Shown here: positions 1 through 7,549 of the stretch, piece after piece | Numbering within the stretch: position 1 is the first letter of the stretch | Layout: each line of letters begins with the position of its first letter | Source of the DNA: RYN-230 sp036509255 | Lineage (GTDB): Bacteria; Actinomycetota; Actinomycetes; Streptosporangiales; Streptosporangiaceae | Direction: 5' to 3' | NCBI GenBank assembly: GCA_036509255.1 | Contig: DATCFY010000205.1 | Span: 14,424-78,423 of the forward strand | DNA: 64,000 nt | The notes under the pieces: model-generated | Told to the model about the DNA's origin: nothing | Seen by the model: the letters and a program-made list of their open reading frames with translations, nothing else | Database searches by the model: none | Translations under genes and position numbers: made by a program

Positions 1-1
1 A

Positions 2-103
2 TGGCTGCGCCGCAACGGCCGCAAAATCCTGGCGGGCACCCTCGGGGCAGCAGGACTCGTCGTGACTGTCGACGGGCTGGTTGGGCTGATAAAGAAGGGC
101 TGA
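2..103 (+). CDS. 3' end of an unidentified upstream gene
   Basis: The window opens inside this reading frame, which runs without a stop until TGA at 101-103. The visible 33 residues start WLRRNGRKIL, continue with a hydrophobic glycine/valine stretch and end LIKKG. That looks like a last membrane helix followed by a short basic tail. The stop lies 5 nt before the GTG of the RDD-family gene, and the likely ribosome binding site of that gene overlaps this 3' end, so the two are probably cotranscribed. The family cannot be named from so little sequence. Confidence 0.5.
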   Translation, partial: WLRRNGRKILAGTLGAAGLVVTVDGLVGLIKKG

Positions 104-108
104 CCTCG

Positions 109-1140
109 GTGGACCCACTTCATGGATTGCGCTCGATGGGCAAGCGAATCACCGATCCGGTCGAGGCGCTGGCCGAGAAGACCGCCGAGCGGGTGATCGA
201 CCTGGTGGTCCGGTCCCTGGACGTGAATGCCCTGATACAGCGGGTCGACCCGGACGCCATTCTCGACCGGGTCGACGTGAACAAGCTGGTGGACCGCGTC
301 GACGTCAACAACCTCGTCGACCGGGTCGACGTGGACAAGCTGGTGGACCAGGTCGACGTGGACAAGATCCTCGACCGGGTCGATGTGGACCGGGTGCTGG
401 CCAAAGTGGATCTTGACCAGGTGCTGGCCCGGGTCGATGTGGACGCGGTCGCGGACCGGATCGACGTGAACGCCATCGCCCAGCGCATCGACCTCGACGC
501 GCTGGCCATGCACACCGACCTCGGCGCGATGATCGCCCGCTCGTCGGGCGGGGTCGCGAGCGGCGCGCTGGACGTGGTCCGCAGCCAGGCGGTCGGCCTG
601 GACGAATGGATGGCCCGCTGGGCCGCCCGGCTGCTCCGCCGTGATCCCCCCGCGCAGCGGCCGCATTTCGCGGGCGGCGTCTCGAGGTTCGTGGCCTATG
701 TCGTGGACCTGGGGGTCAGCACGGGCGTGTTCATGCTGGCCCTGGCGGCCATCTCCTTCGCGGCCAGCATCTTCACCGGGCATTCAATCTCCTGGAACCG
801 GAACGATCTTCCCGTCGCGATCGCCTACGTGGCCTGGGAATTCCTCTATTTCGCGTACTCCTGGGGTGCGAGCGGCAAGACCCTGGGCATGGCGCTGCTG
901 GGGGTCAAGGTGGTGGCGGCCGACGGCGCGGAGGCCGGCCCGCGCCGCGCGACGGTGCGCACCCTGGTGTTCCCGCTGAGCTTTCTGCTCCTGGGGCTCG
1001 GCTTCGCCCTTATTTTTCTGCAACGAGACCGCCGGGCGCTGCAGGATCTGATCGCCGGGACAGCCGTGGTGTACGCCTGGGACGCCCGCGCGGCCCGGCT
1101 CAGGTTCCTGGAGCGGGATGCCCCGCCAGGTCCGGGCTGA
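109..1140 (+). CDS. RDD-family membrane protein with a nonapeptide-repeat N-terminus
   Basis: A 343-residue protein. GTG at 109 is chosen because AAGAAGGG lies just upstream and the previous gene stops at 103; ATG at 136 is the alternative. Residues 36-143 are twelve nine-residue repeats of the form R-V-D-V-D-x-[LVI]-[LV]-D. The C-terminal half is an RDD domain: a helix around FVAYVVDLGVSTGVF, the segment YFAYSWGASGKTLGMALLGVKV, and a last hydrophobic segment near the C-terminus followed by RDRRALQDLIAGTAVV, which is typical of the family. RDD proteins are integral membrane proteins of mostly unknown function, some linked to ion exchange. The repeat is probably an extended amphipathic or cytoplasmic region, which is inference. 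Confidence 0.8.
   Translation: MDPLHGLRSMGKRITDPVEALAEKTAERVIDLVVRSLDVNALIQRVDPDAILDRVDVNKLVDRVDVNNLVDRVDVDKLVDQVDVDKILDRVDVDRVLAKVDLDQVLARVDVDAVADRIDVNAIAQRIDLDALAMHTDLGAMIARSSGGVASGALDVVRSQAVGLDEWMARWAARLLRRDPPAQRPHFAGGVSRFVAYVVDLGVSTGVFMLALAAISFAASIFTGHSISWNRNDLPVAIAYVAWEFLYFAYSWGASGKTLGMALLGVKVVAADGAEAGPRRATVRTLVFPLSFLLLGLGFALIFLQRDRRALQDLIAGTAVVYAWDARAARLRFLERDAPPGPG
214..537 (+). repeat. 27-bp coding repeat in the RDD gene
   Basis: Twelve consecutive 27-bp units encode nonapeptides of the type RVDVNKLVD. The best conserved units lie between about 268 and 400, and conservation fades toward both ends. Synonymous differences between units show that the protein pattern is maintained and not merely recently amplified. 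Confidence 0.85.
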
Positions 1141-1159
1141 CCGGTTGCAGAGGGTGAAT

Positions 1160-1179
1160 TTCACCCACGCTGGGTGATG
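1160..1179 (+). promoter_or_regulatory. TCACCC-N5-GGGTGA palindrome (site 1) before the DUF7144 gene
   Basis: The core at 1161-1177 reads TCACCC ACGCT GGGTGA, 133 nt before the ATG of the DUF7144 gene. A second overlapping palindrome, GGGTGAA-T-TTCACCC, sits at 1152-1166 and shares an arm. The same palindrome with the same 5-nt spacer recurs at eight other places in the first 27 kb. Its position after the RDD gene also allows a terminator reading for this copy alone. Confidence 0.6.
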
Positions 1180-1310
1180 TCTGCTGATAGGACCCCCGGA
1201 AGCGTGGAAACCGGCCACAACGGTCGAAGGGGGAACCACCTCCGTTCACCGGCCCGGCCGGACCGTCATCGGTCCCTGCCCCGCCACCTCACCGAGGGAG
1301 TGGACACGAC

Positions 1311-1775
1311 ATGAGTGATACGCAAGCTCAACAGACGCCAGGAACGGATCGGCCCGCCGGCTACCGGGGCACGCGTGCGGCGGCCCAGCCCACCGGCTGG
1401 GTGGGCTGGGTCATCTTCGCCGGCATCGTGATGATCGTCGAAGGCGCCTTCCACATCATCGACGGCCTGGTGGCACTATTCGAGCGCAGCTACTACCTGG
1501 TGACGAGCAGCCATCTGGCTCTGCACGTCACCTACCTGGGCTGGGGCTGGGCGCACATGGTGCTCGGCGTCCTGTTCGTGCTGGTCGGCTTCGGGGTGCT
1601 GGCCGGGCAGACCTGGGCGCGTGTCGTCGGCATCGCCCTCGCGGTGATCAGCGCCGTCATCAACCTGGCGTTCATCGCCGCCTATCCGGTCTGGGGCGTC
1701 ATCCTCATCGCCCTGGACATCGTGATCATCTACGCGCTGGCCATGCACGGCCGGGAAGTAAAGGAAATCGCCTGA
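1311..1775 (+). CDS. DUF7144-family membrane protein
   Basis: A 154-residue protein with four predicted membrane segments after a short polar N-terminus of about 25 residues. The pattern GWVIFAGIVMIVEGAFHIIDGL, then a second segment in GWGWAHMVLGVLFVLVGFGVL and a third in ARVVGIALAVISAVINLAF, matches the actinobacterial DUF7144 family as I know it. The function of the family is unknown. The gene stands alone: upstream is a 170-bp region with a palindromic site, and downstream is the 3' end of a gene on the opposite strand. It shares its operator type with the DUF1269 and HdeD-like genes, so a stress role is plausible but inferred. Confidence 0.75.
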   Translation: MSDTQAQQTPGTDRPAGYRGTRAAAQPTGWVGWVIFAGIVMIVEGAFHIIDGLVALFERSYYLVTSSHLALHVTYLGWGWAHMVLGVLFVLVGFGVLAGQTWARVVGIALAVISAVINLAFIAAYPVWGVILIALDIVIIYALAMHGREVKEIA

Positions 1776-1828
1776 CCCCGGGGCGGTCCTGGGCCCCGCC
1801 AGTGCGGCGGCGCTCAGGGCCGCTTGGG

Positions 1829-3034
1829 TCAGGTCCGCTCGCTGGGACGGGCGGCGGAGGCCGGGCCTGACCCCCCGGCCTCATTCCGCCCGTTCCGGCG
1901 CAGCCTCGTGGCCCGCCCGCGCACCGCGCCCGGCGGGCTCAGCCGGATCAGCCCGGCCGCCGAGGCCTTCTTGGCCCGCGACGGTCGGGGGCTGGATACC
2001 CCGGCACGCGCTGGTTCGGGGCCCAGGCTGGGACCGGGGCCAGCCAGGCCGGGGCCGGGGCCGGGGCCGGGGCCGGGACCGGGGCCGGGACCGGGACCAG
2101 CCTGGCCGGGGCCGGGCTGGCCGGGAGTGAGCTGGGCGGGGACCGGCTCACCGGAACCAGCCGGCGACGCCGGACCGGGGGATTCGGCGGAGCCCGGGCC
2201 GGGCCCGGTGCCGCTGAGCCCGGTGCCGCTGATTTCAGTGCCGCTGAGCTCAGGGGAGGCTTCCGCGGCGGGAGCCGCCGGATAGCTGGCGCGCCGGGCC
2301 GCGGCCCGGTCCGACCAGCGGAAACCGGCCACCAGCCTAGCGACCAGGGTGGCCAGGAACATCTGGCCGACCATGGCCTCGATCACGGCGACCGCCCGGC
2401 CCCCGTCCCCCGCCGCAGTGAAGTCCCCGTACCCCAGAGTGGTCAGCGTGGTGAAGCTGAAGTACTGGAACGTCTTGGTGTTCTCCGAGGCACCGTTGGC
2501 GAAGAACGCCGGCTGCGGGGTGAACTTCCACATCGCGACGTACACCGCCGAGAAGATCAGCCCGATAATCATGTAGGCGCTCAGCACGCCGAAGATGCTT
2601 TGCTCGGTGATGTCCGGCTGGGCCAGCACCTGCCGCACGATGAAGAACACCGCCAGCAGCAGGAGCATCGCCGTCCACAGACTTGCCAGCGCCGCGCCGG
2701 GATGAGACTCAACCGGGGCGCCGGGCTTAGTCTGATCGGCCAGCTGCAGGACGGCCGCGACGACGGAGCCGAGCAGCAGCCCGACTGCGATGAGCTGCCC
2801 GGTCCTGCGGCGGAATCGGCCGGTGCGCAGCGCGATCAGCACCACGCCCAGGAACAGCACCACCTGCACGGCGCTGACCAGCCAGCTCTCCGTGAACGCG
2901 GACAGCAGGTAGGTGACGACCAGGATCGCCAGCAGGCTGCCGTAGCGCGGCCCGGTCCCCCGGCGCGAAGGCAGCAGCTTGACCTGCCCCGCCAGGATCG
3001 TCATGCCCGCCAGCCTGGGTGGCCTGCGCCGCAT
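1829..3034 (-). CDS. Potassium channel family protein (ion channel 2 domain)
   Basis: A 401-residue protein with several membrane helices over about residues 25-230 and a pore motif TTLTTLGYGDFTA. TLGYGD is the potassium selectivity filter, so conduction of K+ is well supported. After the last helix (about residue 245) comes a cytoplasmic tail of roughly 150 residues rich in Pro, Gly, Ser and Ala, with a central Gly-Pro dipeptide run. No RCK/TrkA-N domain is visible, so gating is unknown. ATG at 3034 has GAGG just upstream; ATG at 3004 is the alternative. A palindromic operator (3041-3057) overlaps the ribosome binding region and is shared with the divergent gene at 3193. Confidence 0.85.
   Translation of the reverse strand: MRRRPPRLAGMTILAGQVKLLPSRRGTGPRYGSLLAILVVTYLLSAFTESWLVSAVQVVLFLGVVLIALRTGRFRRRTGQLIAVGLLLGSVVAAVLQLADQTKPGAPVESHPGAALASLWTAMLLLLAVFFIVRQVLAQPDITEQSIFGVLSAYMIIGLIFSAVYVAMWKFTPQPAFFANGASENTKTFQYFSFTTLTTLGYGDFTAAGDGGRAVAVIEAMVGQMFLATLVARLVAGFRWSDRAAARRASYPAAPAAEASPELSGTEISGTGLSGTGPGPGSAESPGPASPAGSGEPVPAQLTPGQPGPGQAGPGPGPGPGPGPGPGPGLAGPGPSLGPEPARAGVSSPRPSRAKKASAAGLIRLSPPGAVRGRATRLRRNGRNEAGGSGPASAARPSERT
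2049..2097. repeat. 6-bp GGGGCC-type tandem repeat encoding a Gly-Pro run
   Basis: About eight consecutive 6-bp units of GGGGCC/GGGACC type lie inside the 3' part of the potassium-channel gene and encode a (GP)n run on the minus strand. It is a slippage-prone low-complexity tract that could vary in copy number between strains. Confidence 0.8.
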
Positions 3035-3040
3035 CCCGCC

Positions 3041-3057
3041 TCACCCGTACGGGGTGG
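3041..3057. promoter_or_regulatory. TCACCC-N5-GGGTGG palindrome (site 2) between the channel and the CMD-like gene
   Basis: The sequence is TCACCC GTACG GGGTGG, which reads CCACCC CGTAC GGGTGA on the minus strand. It begins 7 nt upstream of the channel start and 136 nt before the gene at 3193, in the divergent intergenic region. Overlap with the channel's ribosome binding region suggests a repressor-type position if it is an operator. Confidence 0.55.
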
Positions 3058-3192
3058 CGCGCGCCGCCTGGATGCGCGCGACCGTCAGAACCGGGAGATA
3101 CCCGCGCACGTCAGCGCGGGGACACCCGCCAACGTGAGAACCGGGAAGCCCGTGACGGCCCGCCGCCACGACCCACCGAGAGGAAGCGGAAC

Positions 3193-3558
3193 ATGAGCAT
3201 GCCTGTCAATGTCGACGTGGACCCGGCCACCCGGGACGCGCTGTCCGGCCTGGCCCTGGGCGACCTCGATGTCCTCGGCGTGGCCGTGGAGCTCCGCGAG
3301 GCATCGCTGGAGAACAGCGGCCTGGACGCCCGCACCTTCAGCCTCGTCAAGATCGCGGCCCTGGTCGCGGTGGACTCACCGCCTGCCTCCTATCTCTGGC
3401 AAGTCGCGAACGCGCTGGACGCGGGAGCCAGTCCGGCGGAGATCCTGGGTGTGCTGCGTGCGGTCGCCCCGCAGGTCGGCGGCCCGAGGGTCGTCGCCGC
3501 GGCCCCCGAGATCATGGTCGCCCTCGGGCTTGCCCTGCCCGAGGGCCAGGACATCTGA
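3193..3558 (+). CDS. Carboxymuconolactone decarboxylase-like (AhpD-type fold) protein
   Basis: A 121-residue, all-alpha protein. The segment LDARTFSLVKIAALVAVDSPPASYLWQ resembles the core of the CMD/AhpD family, but the usual CxxC catalytic pair is absent, so peroxidase activity is unlikely. It may be a cofactorless binding or decarboxylase-like protein. ATG at 3193 is chosen because GAGAGGAAG precedes it by a few bases. The SHOCT-domain gene follows 18 nt downstream and is probably in the same operon. The function is unknown; the family call is moderate. Confidence 0.65.
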   Translation: MSMPVNVDVDPATRDALSGLALGDLDVLGVAVELREASLENSGLDARTFSLVKIAALVAVDSPPASYLWQVANALDAGASPAEILGVLRAVAPQVGGPRVVAAAPEIMVALGLALPEGQDI

Positions 3559-3576
3559 AAGGCAGAGGAGACAAAC

Positions 3577-3882
3577 ATGTTCATGCGGAGGCGTCCGTTG
3601 CTGCGCGCGGCTGCGGTCGGCGGTGGCGCATATATAGCGGGCAAGCGGGTGGCCCAGAACTCGGCGGACCGGCAGGCGCAGGAGGCCAGCCAGGACGACC
3701 GGATCAGCGACCTCGAACAGCAGGGTGGTGCTGAGCAGCAGGCTGCTCCGGCGGCGGCCCCGCAGGGCGGTCCCGATACGCCGATCGCCGAGCAGCTCAA
3801 GCAGCTCAGCGGGCTGCACGAGGATGGCTCGCTGACGGATGAGGAGTTCGCTGCGGCCAAGAAGAAGCTGCTCGGCATCTGA
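3577..3882 (+). CDS. SHOCT-domain small protein
   Basis: A 101-residue protein. The N-terminus has a basic patch (MRRRP) and a short semi-hydrophobic stretch, followed by an Ala/Gln-rich linker. A C-terminal SHOCT motif (about residues 70-101) reads IAEQLKQL..LHEDGSLTDEEFAAAKKKLL. SHOCT is a short oligomerisation or lipid-interaction motif found at the ends of many actinobacterial envelope proteins. AGAGGAG precedes the ATG. It closes a two-gene unit with the CMD-like gene, and a strong hairpin lies downstream. Confidence 0.8.
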   Translation: MFMRRRPLLRAAAVGGGAYIAGKRVAQNSADRQAQEASQDDRISDLEQQGGAEQQAAPAAAPQGGPDTPIAEQLKQLSGLHEDGSLTDEEFAAAKKKLLGI

Positions 3883-4070
3883 CCCCCCGGGAAACGGGCC
3901 GGGATGAGCGCGGGGTGCTTACCGTCATCACCGCGGGCTGTTTGCGGTCATTTTCCGCTGCTCAGCCCGGTGGCTTCGCGCGGCTTCCGCATTGCCGGGC
4001 TGTGACCTGCGGTGATATCGGCGGCGGCCGGGTCCCGACCGGGGCGGCGGCTGGCCGTGGGGCATACGTC

Positions 4071-4104
4071 TGCGGAATCCGCTGGGATGGCAGCGGATTC
4101 CGCA
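4071..4104. terminator. Bidirectional hairpin between convergent genes
   Basis: A perfect 14-bp inverted repeat, TGCGGAATCCGCTG (4071-4084) and CAGCGGATTCCGCA (4091-4104), has a 6-nt loop. It lies in the 314-bp gap between the SHOCT gene (+) and the DUF1269 gene (-), which converge here. There is no T-tract, as is usual for actinobacterial terminators. I see no gene in the rest of this gap. Confidence 0.7.
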
Positions 4105-4196
4105 CACGAATGGACCGAATGATCACTCTCGGCATGATCCCGGCCAATGCCGCGCCGTAGCGGCGGCCATTGACCGGGATCGTGCTGCGCTTGGGT

Positions 4197-4697
4197 TCAG
4201 CTGGCCGGGGTGGCCTGGCCGTGCAGCGCGTCCTGCAGGTCGGCCTCGCCCTCCTTGGACAGGGAGGACTTGAGCACGGTGCCGCCGTACTGGGACAGCG
4301 CCTCGGTGGCCTTGTCCGGGGTGACCTTCTCCACCATCAGGAACAGCGCCGACGTGCCCGGCTTGAGCATGCCGCGGACCTGGTCCTGGAACTCGCGGTC
4401 GATCCCCGACTTGGTGATCTTCCCCATCAGGGCGCCCATCCCGGCCCCGATGGCCAGGCCGAAGAACGGGATGAAGAACAGCAGGCCGAACAGCAGCCCC
4501 CAGAACATTCCCCAGGTCGTCCCGGCCCCGACCGGATGATGGCTGGTGTGCACGTGGAACTTGCCCTCTTTGTCGCGGACAATGACCGCGATGGCGTCGG
4601 GCTCGATGATGAGGTCCTTGGCCAGCCGGCGGGCCTCGTCCGCGGCCAGCTCCGCGGTCTGCTCGTCCGGGTAACCAATGGCGATCAGGTCAGACAT
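4197..4697 (-). CDS. DUF1269 family protein
   Basis: A 166-residue protein. The N-terminal third, MSDLIAIGYPDEQTAELAADE and LIIEPDAIAVIVRDKEG, is an alpha/beta domain. The middle is a Gly/Phe-rich hydrophobic hairpin (about residues 63-92) like GMFWGLLFGLLFFIPFFG, resembling a glycine-zipper membrane insert. The C-terminal part contains GMLKPGTSALFLMVEKVTPDKA. This is the typical DUF1269 layout, a family often near stress genes. A perfect palindromic operator (CACCCGC-A-GCGGGTG) lies 69 nt upstream of the start. Function is unknown. Confidence 0.85.
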   Translation of the reverse strand: MSDLIAIGYPDEQTAELAADEARRLAKDLIIEPDAIAVIVRDKEGKFHVHTSHHPVGAGTTWGMFWGLLFGLLFFIPFFGLAIGAGMGALMGKITKSGIDREFQDQVRGMLKPGTSALFLMVEKVTPDKATEALSQYGGTVLKSSLSKEGEADLQDALHGQATPAS

Positions 4698-4765
4698 GGT
4701 GTCCTTTTCCCCTCACAGGTTGGCTATGGCTGTTCCAGTCCACCGCCGCGTGCAGCGGGACGGCT

Positions 4766-4782
4766 CCACCCGCAGCGGGTGA
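4766..4782. promoter_or_regulatory. CCACCC-N5-GGGTGA palindrome (site 3) before the DUF1269 gene
   Basis: Read on the minus strand it is TCACCC GCTGC GGGTGG, 69 nt upstream of the DUF1269 start. The inner 15 bp, CACCCGC-A-GCGGGTG, are perfectly palindromic. It is almost identical in sequence and distance to the site upstream of the HdeD-like gene (27050-27066). Confidence 0.65.
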
Positions 4783-4838
4783 AGCAGGTGCCGCCACGGT
4801 GCCGCCACGGTGCCGCCCGGGGCCCCGCGAGCCGGAGG

Positions 4839-5381
4839 TCACAGGTCGATGGTCTCGGCCTGCATCTCCAGTTCGGTCCGTATCCGGCCCATGGCCAGCC
4901 CGGGCCCGGGCTGGGCGGCATAGGCCGCGAGCACGGCGCTGCGGAAGCTCCCGTGAATGGTGTCGCGGCCGATTTGCTGGACCACCCCGGCCTCGGCCAG
5001 GCAGTCGACCAGCCCGCGCGTGCTGGCCGCCAGCCGCAGCCGCGTGCCGATGGCGGTCAGCCGCTGCTGCACCAGCAGGATCGCCGCGCAGGTCTCCGGC
5101 TCGAGGGTGTCGGCGACTCCGAGGTCTAGCACCACGGTGCCGACCGGGGAACCGCAGCGCAGCACCCGGTGCAGGACTGCGTCCGCCAGGCCGCTGCCCC
5201 GGCAGCCCTCCAGGGTGGTGGTCATCCCCAGGTACGGGATCTGGGCCCGCGCCCGGGCTCGGGCCGCGGTCCGGCTGCGCAGCCATTCCGCTGCCCGTGA
5301 CGCGGGCTTCCCCGTGTACCGCGCGAGCCGGCGTCCAGGTGCTTCCGGTGCGAGAAGCGGCATGAAGATCGGGCGGCTCAT
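4839..5381 (-). CDS. STAS-domain-like protein
   Basis: A 180-residue protein if translation starts at ATG 5381, which has GGAGG 10 nt upstream on its own strand. The central part has the alpha/beta alternation of a STAS (anti-sigma factor antagonist) domain: VGTVVLDLGVADTLEPETCAAILLVQQRL, then GTRLRLAAS and the amphipathic segment LVDCLAEAGVV. The position where SpoIIAA-type proteins carry a phosphorylatable Ser reads TLEPETCA and has no Ser, so phospho-switching may be lost. The gene lies 112 nt downstream of the GH15 gene on the same strand and may share its transcript. Family call by pattern only. Confidence 0.55.
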   Translation of the reverse strand: MSRPIFMPLLAPEAPGRRLARYTGKPASRAAEWLRSRTAARARARAQIPYLGMTTTLEGCRGSGLADAVLHRVLRCGSPVGTVVLDLGVADTLEPETCAAILLVQQRLTAIGTRLRLAASTRGLVDCLAEAGVVQQIGRDTIHGSFRSAVLAAYAAQPGPGLAMGRIRTELEMQAETIDL

Positions 5382-5493
5382 GTCTGTCAGGCCTCCGGGA
5401 CCGGTGTGCGCTCCAGCGACCGCCAGCCCGGGGTGTCCGGCACCGGCCCGGGGTGGCCGGGATCTAGGGTGGCTGCGGACGGCTCGCGGCACA

Positions 5494-7302
5494 TCACCCA
5501 GACCGGGCGAACTGCCCGTTCTGGGTAAGAGCCCGGGCCGTCATGATCAGGGCGATGTGCGAGCCGGCCAGTGGATGGTTCCCCGCGAACCGCCTGCGCA
5601 GCGGGTCGTATCCCTCGGCCAGCAGCCCCACGTCGTTGCGCAGCCCGAGCAGGGCCGTGTAGACCCGGCGGGCCTCTTCCATCCGGCCCGCAGCCGCGAG
5701 CGCCTGCGCGAGCCAGAACGAGCCAGGCAGATATCCCGCCTCACCGGGCGGGAGGCCGTCCGCGTCGGCCAGCGGCCGGGGCTGATAGCGCAGCAGCACG
5801 CCGCCGTCGTCCAGTTCCCGGCTGATGGCTTCCACGGTCCCGGCCATCCGCGGATCGGCGGCCGACAGGAAGCCGAGCAGCGGGAGATGCAGCAGGCTGG
5901 CGTCCATCGCAGCCGAGCTGTAGTGCTGGGTGAACGTGTTCCGGTCTTGGTCATAGCCGCGGGCCAGCACGTCGGCGTGGACCGCGGCGCGCAGCCGCCG
6001 CCAGCGCGCGGCCGGCCCTTGATCCCCGAACAACTCGATCATCTTGACGGCTGAATCCGCCGCGGCCCAGATCATCGCCTTGGTGTGGACGAACTGGCGG
6101 GCCGGCCCGCGCATCTCCCAGATCCCCGCGTCCGGTTCCTGCCAGCGTGACTCGAGGAACTTGAGAATGGCTTCGGAGTTATCCGGCTCGGCCGCCGTGC
6201 CTGCGGCTAGGGGCAGGCCGGCGGCCCGCACGGTCAGCCGGGCCCGCAGCACGTCGCCGAACGTGCCGGGCTGCGGCAGGGCCGCGGCGGCGTTGCCGAT
6301 CCGCACCGGCTGGGCGTTCTCGTAACCGGGCAGCCAGTGGGCCTCGATCTCCGGCATGCGCCGCTCGCCGGCGACCCGGTACACCGCCTGGGCCTGCGCG
6401 GCCGGACCGCCCACGGCATGACTGAGCCAGTTCAGCAGGCTGGCCGCCTCCTGATCTGCGCCGGCCGCCAGGAAGACGTCCACGGCGTCAGCGGCGTCGC
6501 GGACCCAGCAGTAGCGGTAGTCCCAGTTGCGCATCCCGCAGGTCTGCTGGGGGAGTGAGGTGGTCGGCGCGGCGACCAGCCCGCCGGTCGGGGCATAGCT
6601 GAGCGCCTTGAGCGTGATCAGTGAGCGGATCACCGCGTCCTGGCTATCGCCTGCTCCCTCGTCCAGCCGGCGCAGGCCCGCCACCCAGCGTCGCCACCAG
6701 CCGTCGGTCTGCTCCACCAGGGCGCTGGCGGGCGGCGGGGTCGGCGCCGACTGGTGCGAGGGGCGCCAGACCGCCGCCACCGGAATCCGGTCACCCTCGC
6801 CGACCGAGAAGCTGGCGATCAGGTCCGCGCCGTCCGTGTGCACCTCGAGCGGGCTGAACACCCAGAGCGATTGCGCGCCGGCCACGATCCGCCGAGCCGC
6901 GTCCTGCCGGCGGACCCGGGGCAGGGTCAGCCCGTACTCGAAGCGCGCGGCCAGCGTCATCCGCATGTCGACCCGTCCGGCCACCCCTTCGACCAGCCGG
7001 ATCAGGACCGGGTCGTCAGCCCGCGGCGGCATGCAGTCGACTAGGCGGACCACCCCGGACGCGGTGCTGAACTCGGTCTCCAGGACCAGGGTGCCGGGCC
7101 GGTACCGGCGGCTGACCCGGGTAATCTCGCGGTCCGGTGCGATCTGCCAGTAGCCGTTCCGCTCGTCGCCCAGTAGCGCGGCGAAGCAGGCCTCCGAGTC
7201 GAACCGCGGCAGGCACAGCCAGTCGATGGACCCGTCCCGGCTTACCAGCGCGGCGGACTGGAGGTCACCGATCAGGGCGTAATCCTCGATCGGTCGGGAC
7301 AT
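5494..7302 (-). CDS. GH15 family glycoside hydrolase (glucoamylase/trehalase type), copy 1
   Basis: A 602-residue protein. The N-terminal beta-sandwich (about 1-210) begins ALIGDLQSAALVSRDGSIDWLCLPRFDS, the hallmark of actinobacterial GH15 enzymes. The (alpha/alpha)6 catalytic domain has RNWDYRYCWVRDA (258-270), the likely general acid E396 in GIWEMRG, and the likely general base E563 in LLAEGYDP. The usual NFPQAFSH segment is changed to NHPLAGSH. Substrate could be trehalose, isomaltose or starch fragments; sequence alone does not decide. GGAGG precedes the start by 7 nt. A palindromic operator lies in the divergent region shared with the DUF2252 gene. Confidence 0.88.
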   Translation of the reverse strand: MSRPIEDYALIGDLQSAALVSRDGSIDWLCLPRFDSEACFAALLGDERNGYWQIAPDREITRVSRRYRPGTLVLETEFSTASGVVRLVDCMPPRADDPVLIRLVEGVAGRVDMRMTLAARFEYGLTLPRVRRQDAARRIVAGAQSLWVFSPLEVHTDGADLIASFSVGEGDRIPVAAVWRPSHQSAPTPPPASALVEQTDGWWRRWVAGLRRLDEGAGDSQDAVIRSLITLKALSYAPTGGLVAAPTTSLPQQTCGMRNWDYRYCWVRDAADAVDVFLAAGADQEAASLLNWLSHAVGGPAAQAQAVYRVAGERRMPEIEAHWLPGYENAQPVRIGNAAAALPQPGTFGDVLRARLTVRAAGLPLAAGTAAEPDNSEAILKFLESRWQEPDAGIWEMRGPARQFVHTKAMIWAAADSAVKMIELFGDQGPAARWRRLRAAVHADVLARGYDQDRNTFTQHYSSAAMDASLLHLPLLGFLSAADPRMAGTVEAISRELDDGGVLLRYQPRPLADADGLPPGEAGYLPGSFWLAQALAAAGRMEEARRVYTALLGLRNDVGLLAEGYDPLRRRFAGNHPLAGSHIALIMTARALTQNGQFARSG

Positions 7303-7421
7303 CCGCAGGCCTCCGGTGACGAGGCCGCGTCCTCAGTGCGGGCGGCCCTCTTGATGGCTGTTCGCTGGCCGGGCGGGAGCGTCTTCGTACGCAGATTCGC
7401 TGACCCGCCGGGGAAACGTCG

Positions 7422-7438
7422 TCATCCCCGGGGGGTGA
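7422..7438. promoter_or_regulatory. TCATCC-N5-GGGTGA palindrome (site 4) in the GH15/DUF2252 divergent region
   Basis: The sequence is TCATCC CCGGG GGGTGA. It sits almost centrally in the 247-bp divergent promoter region, 120 nt from the GH15 start and 112 nt from the DUF2252 start. A location between two promoters argues against a terminator. Confidence 0.6.
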
Positions 7439-7549
7439 TGCGACGCGCACCGTAAGCGGCCATCGTGAGTCGGATAGACCGGCGCCCGCCTCGCGCGGTC
7501 ATGACAGCGGGCCCAACCGGGTTCGCGGTCAAGGGAAGGACAGGAACTC

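Noticed and set aside
1152..1177. PhoP box (GTTCACC direct repeats)
   Set aside because: The half-site is similar, but the arms are inverted with a 5-nt spacer, not direct repeats with an 11-nt period.
3915..4160. 81-residue frame in the gap after the SHOCT gene
   Set aside because: It runs through the terminator hairpin, has mixed codon use and no ribosome binding site.
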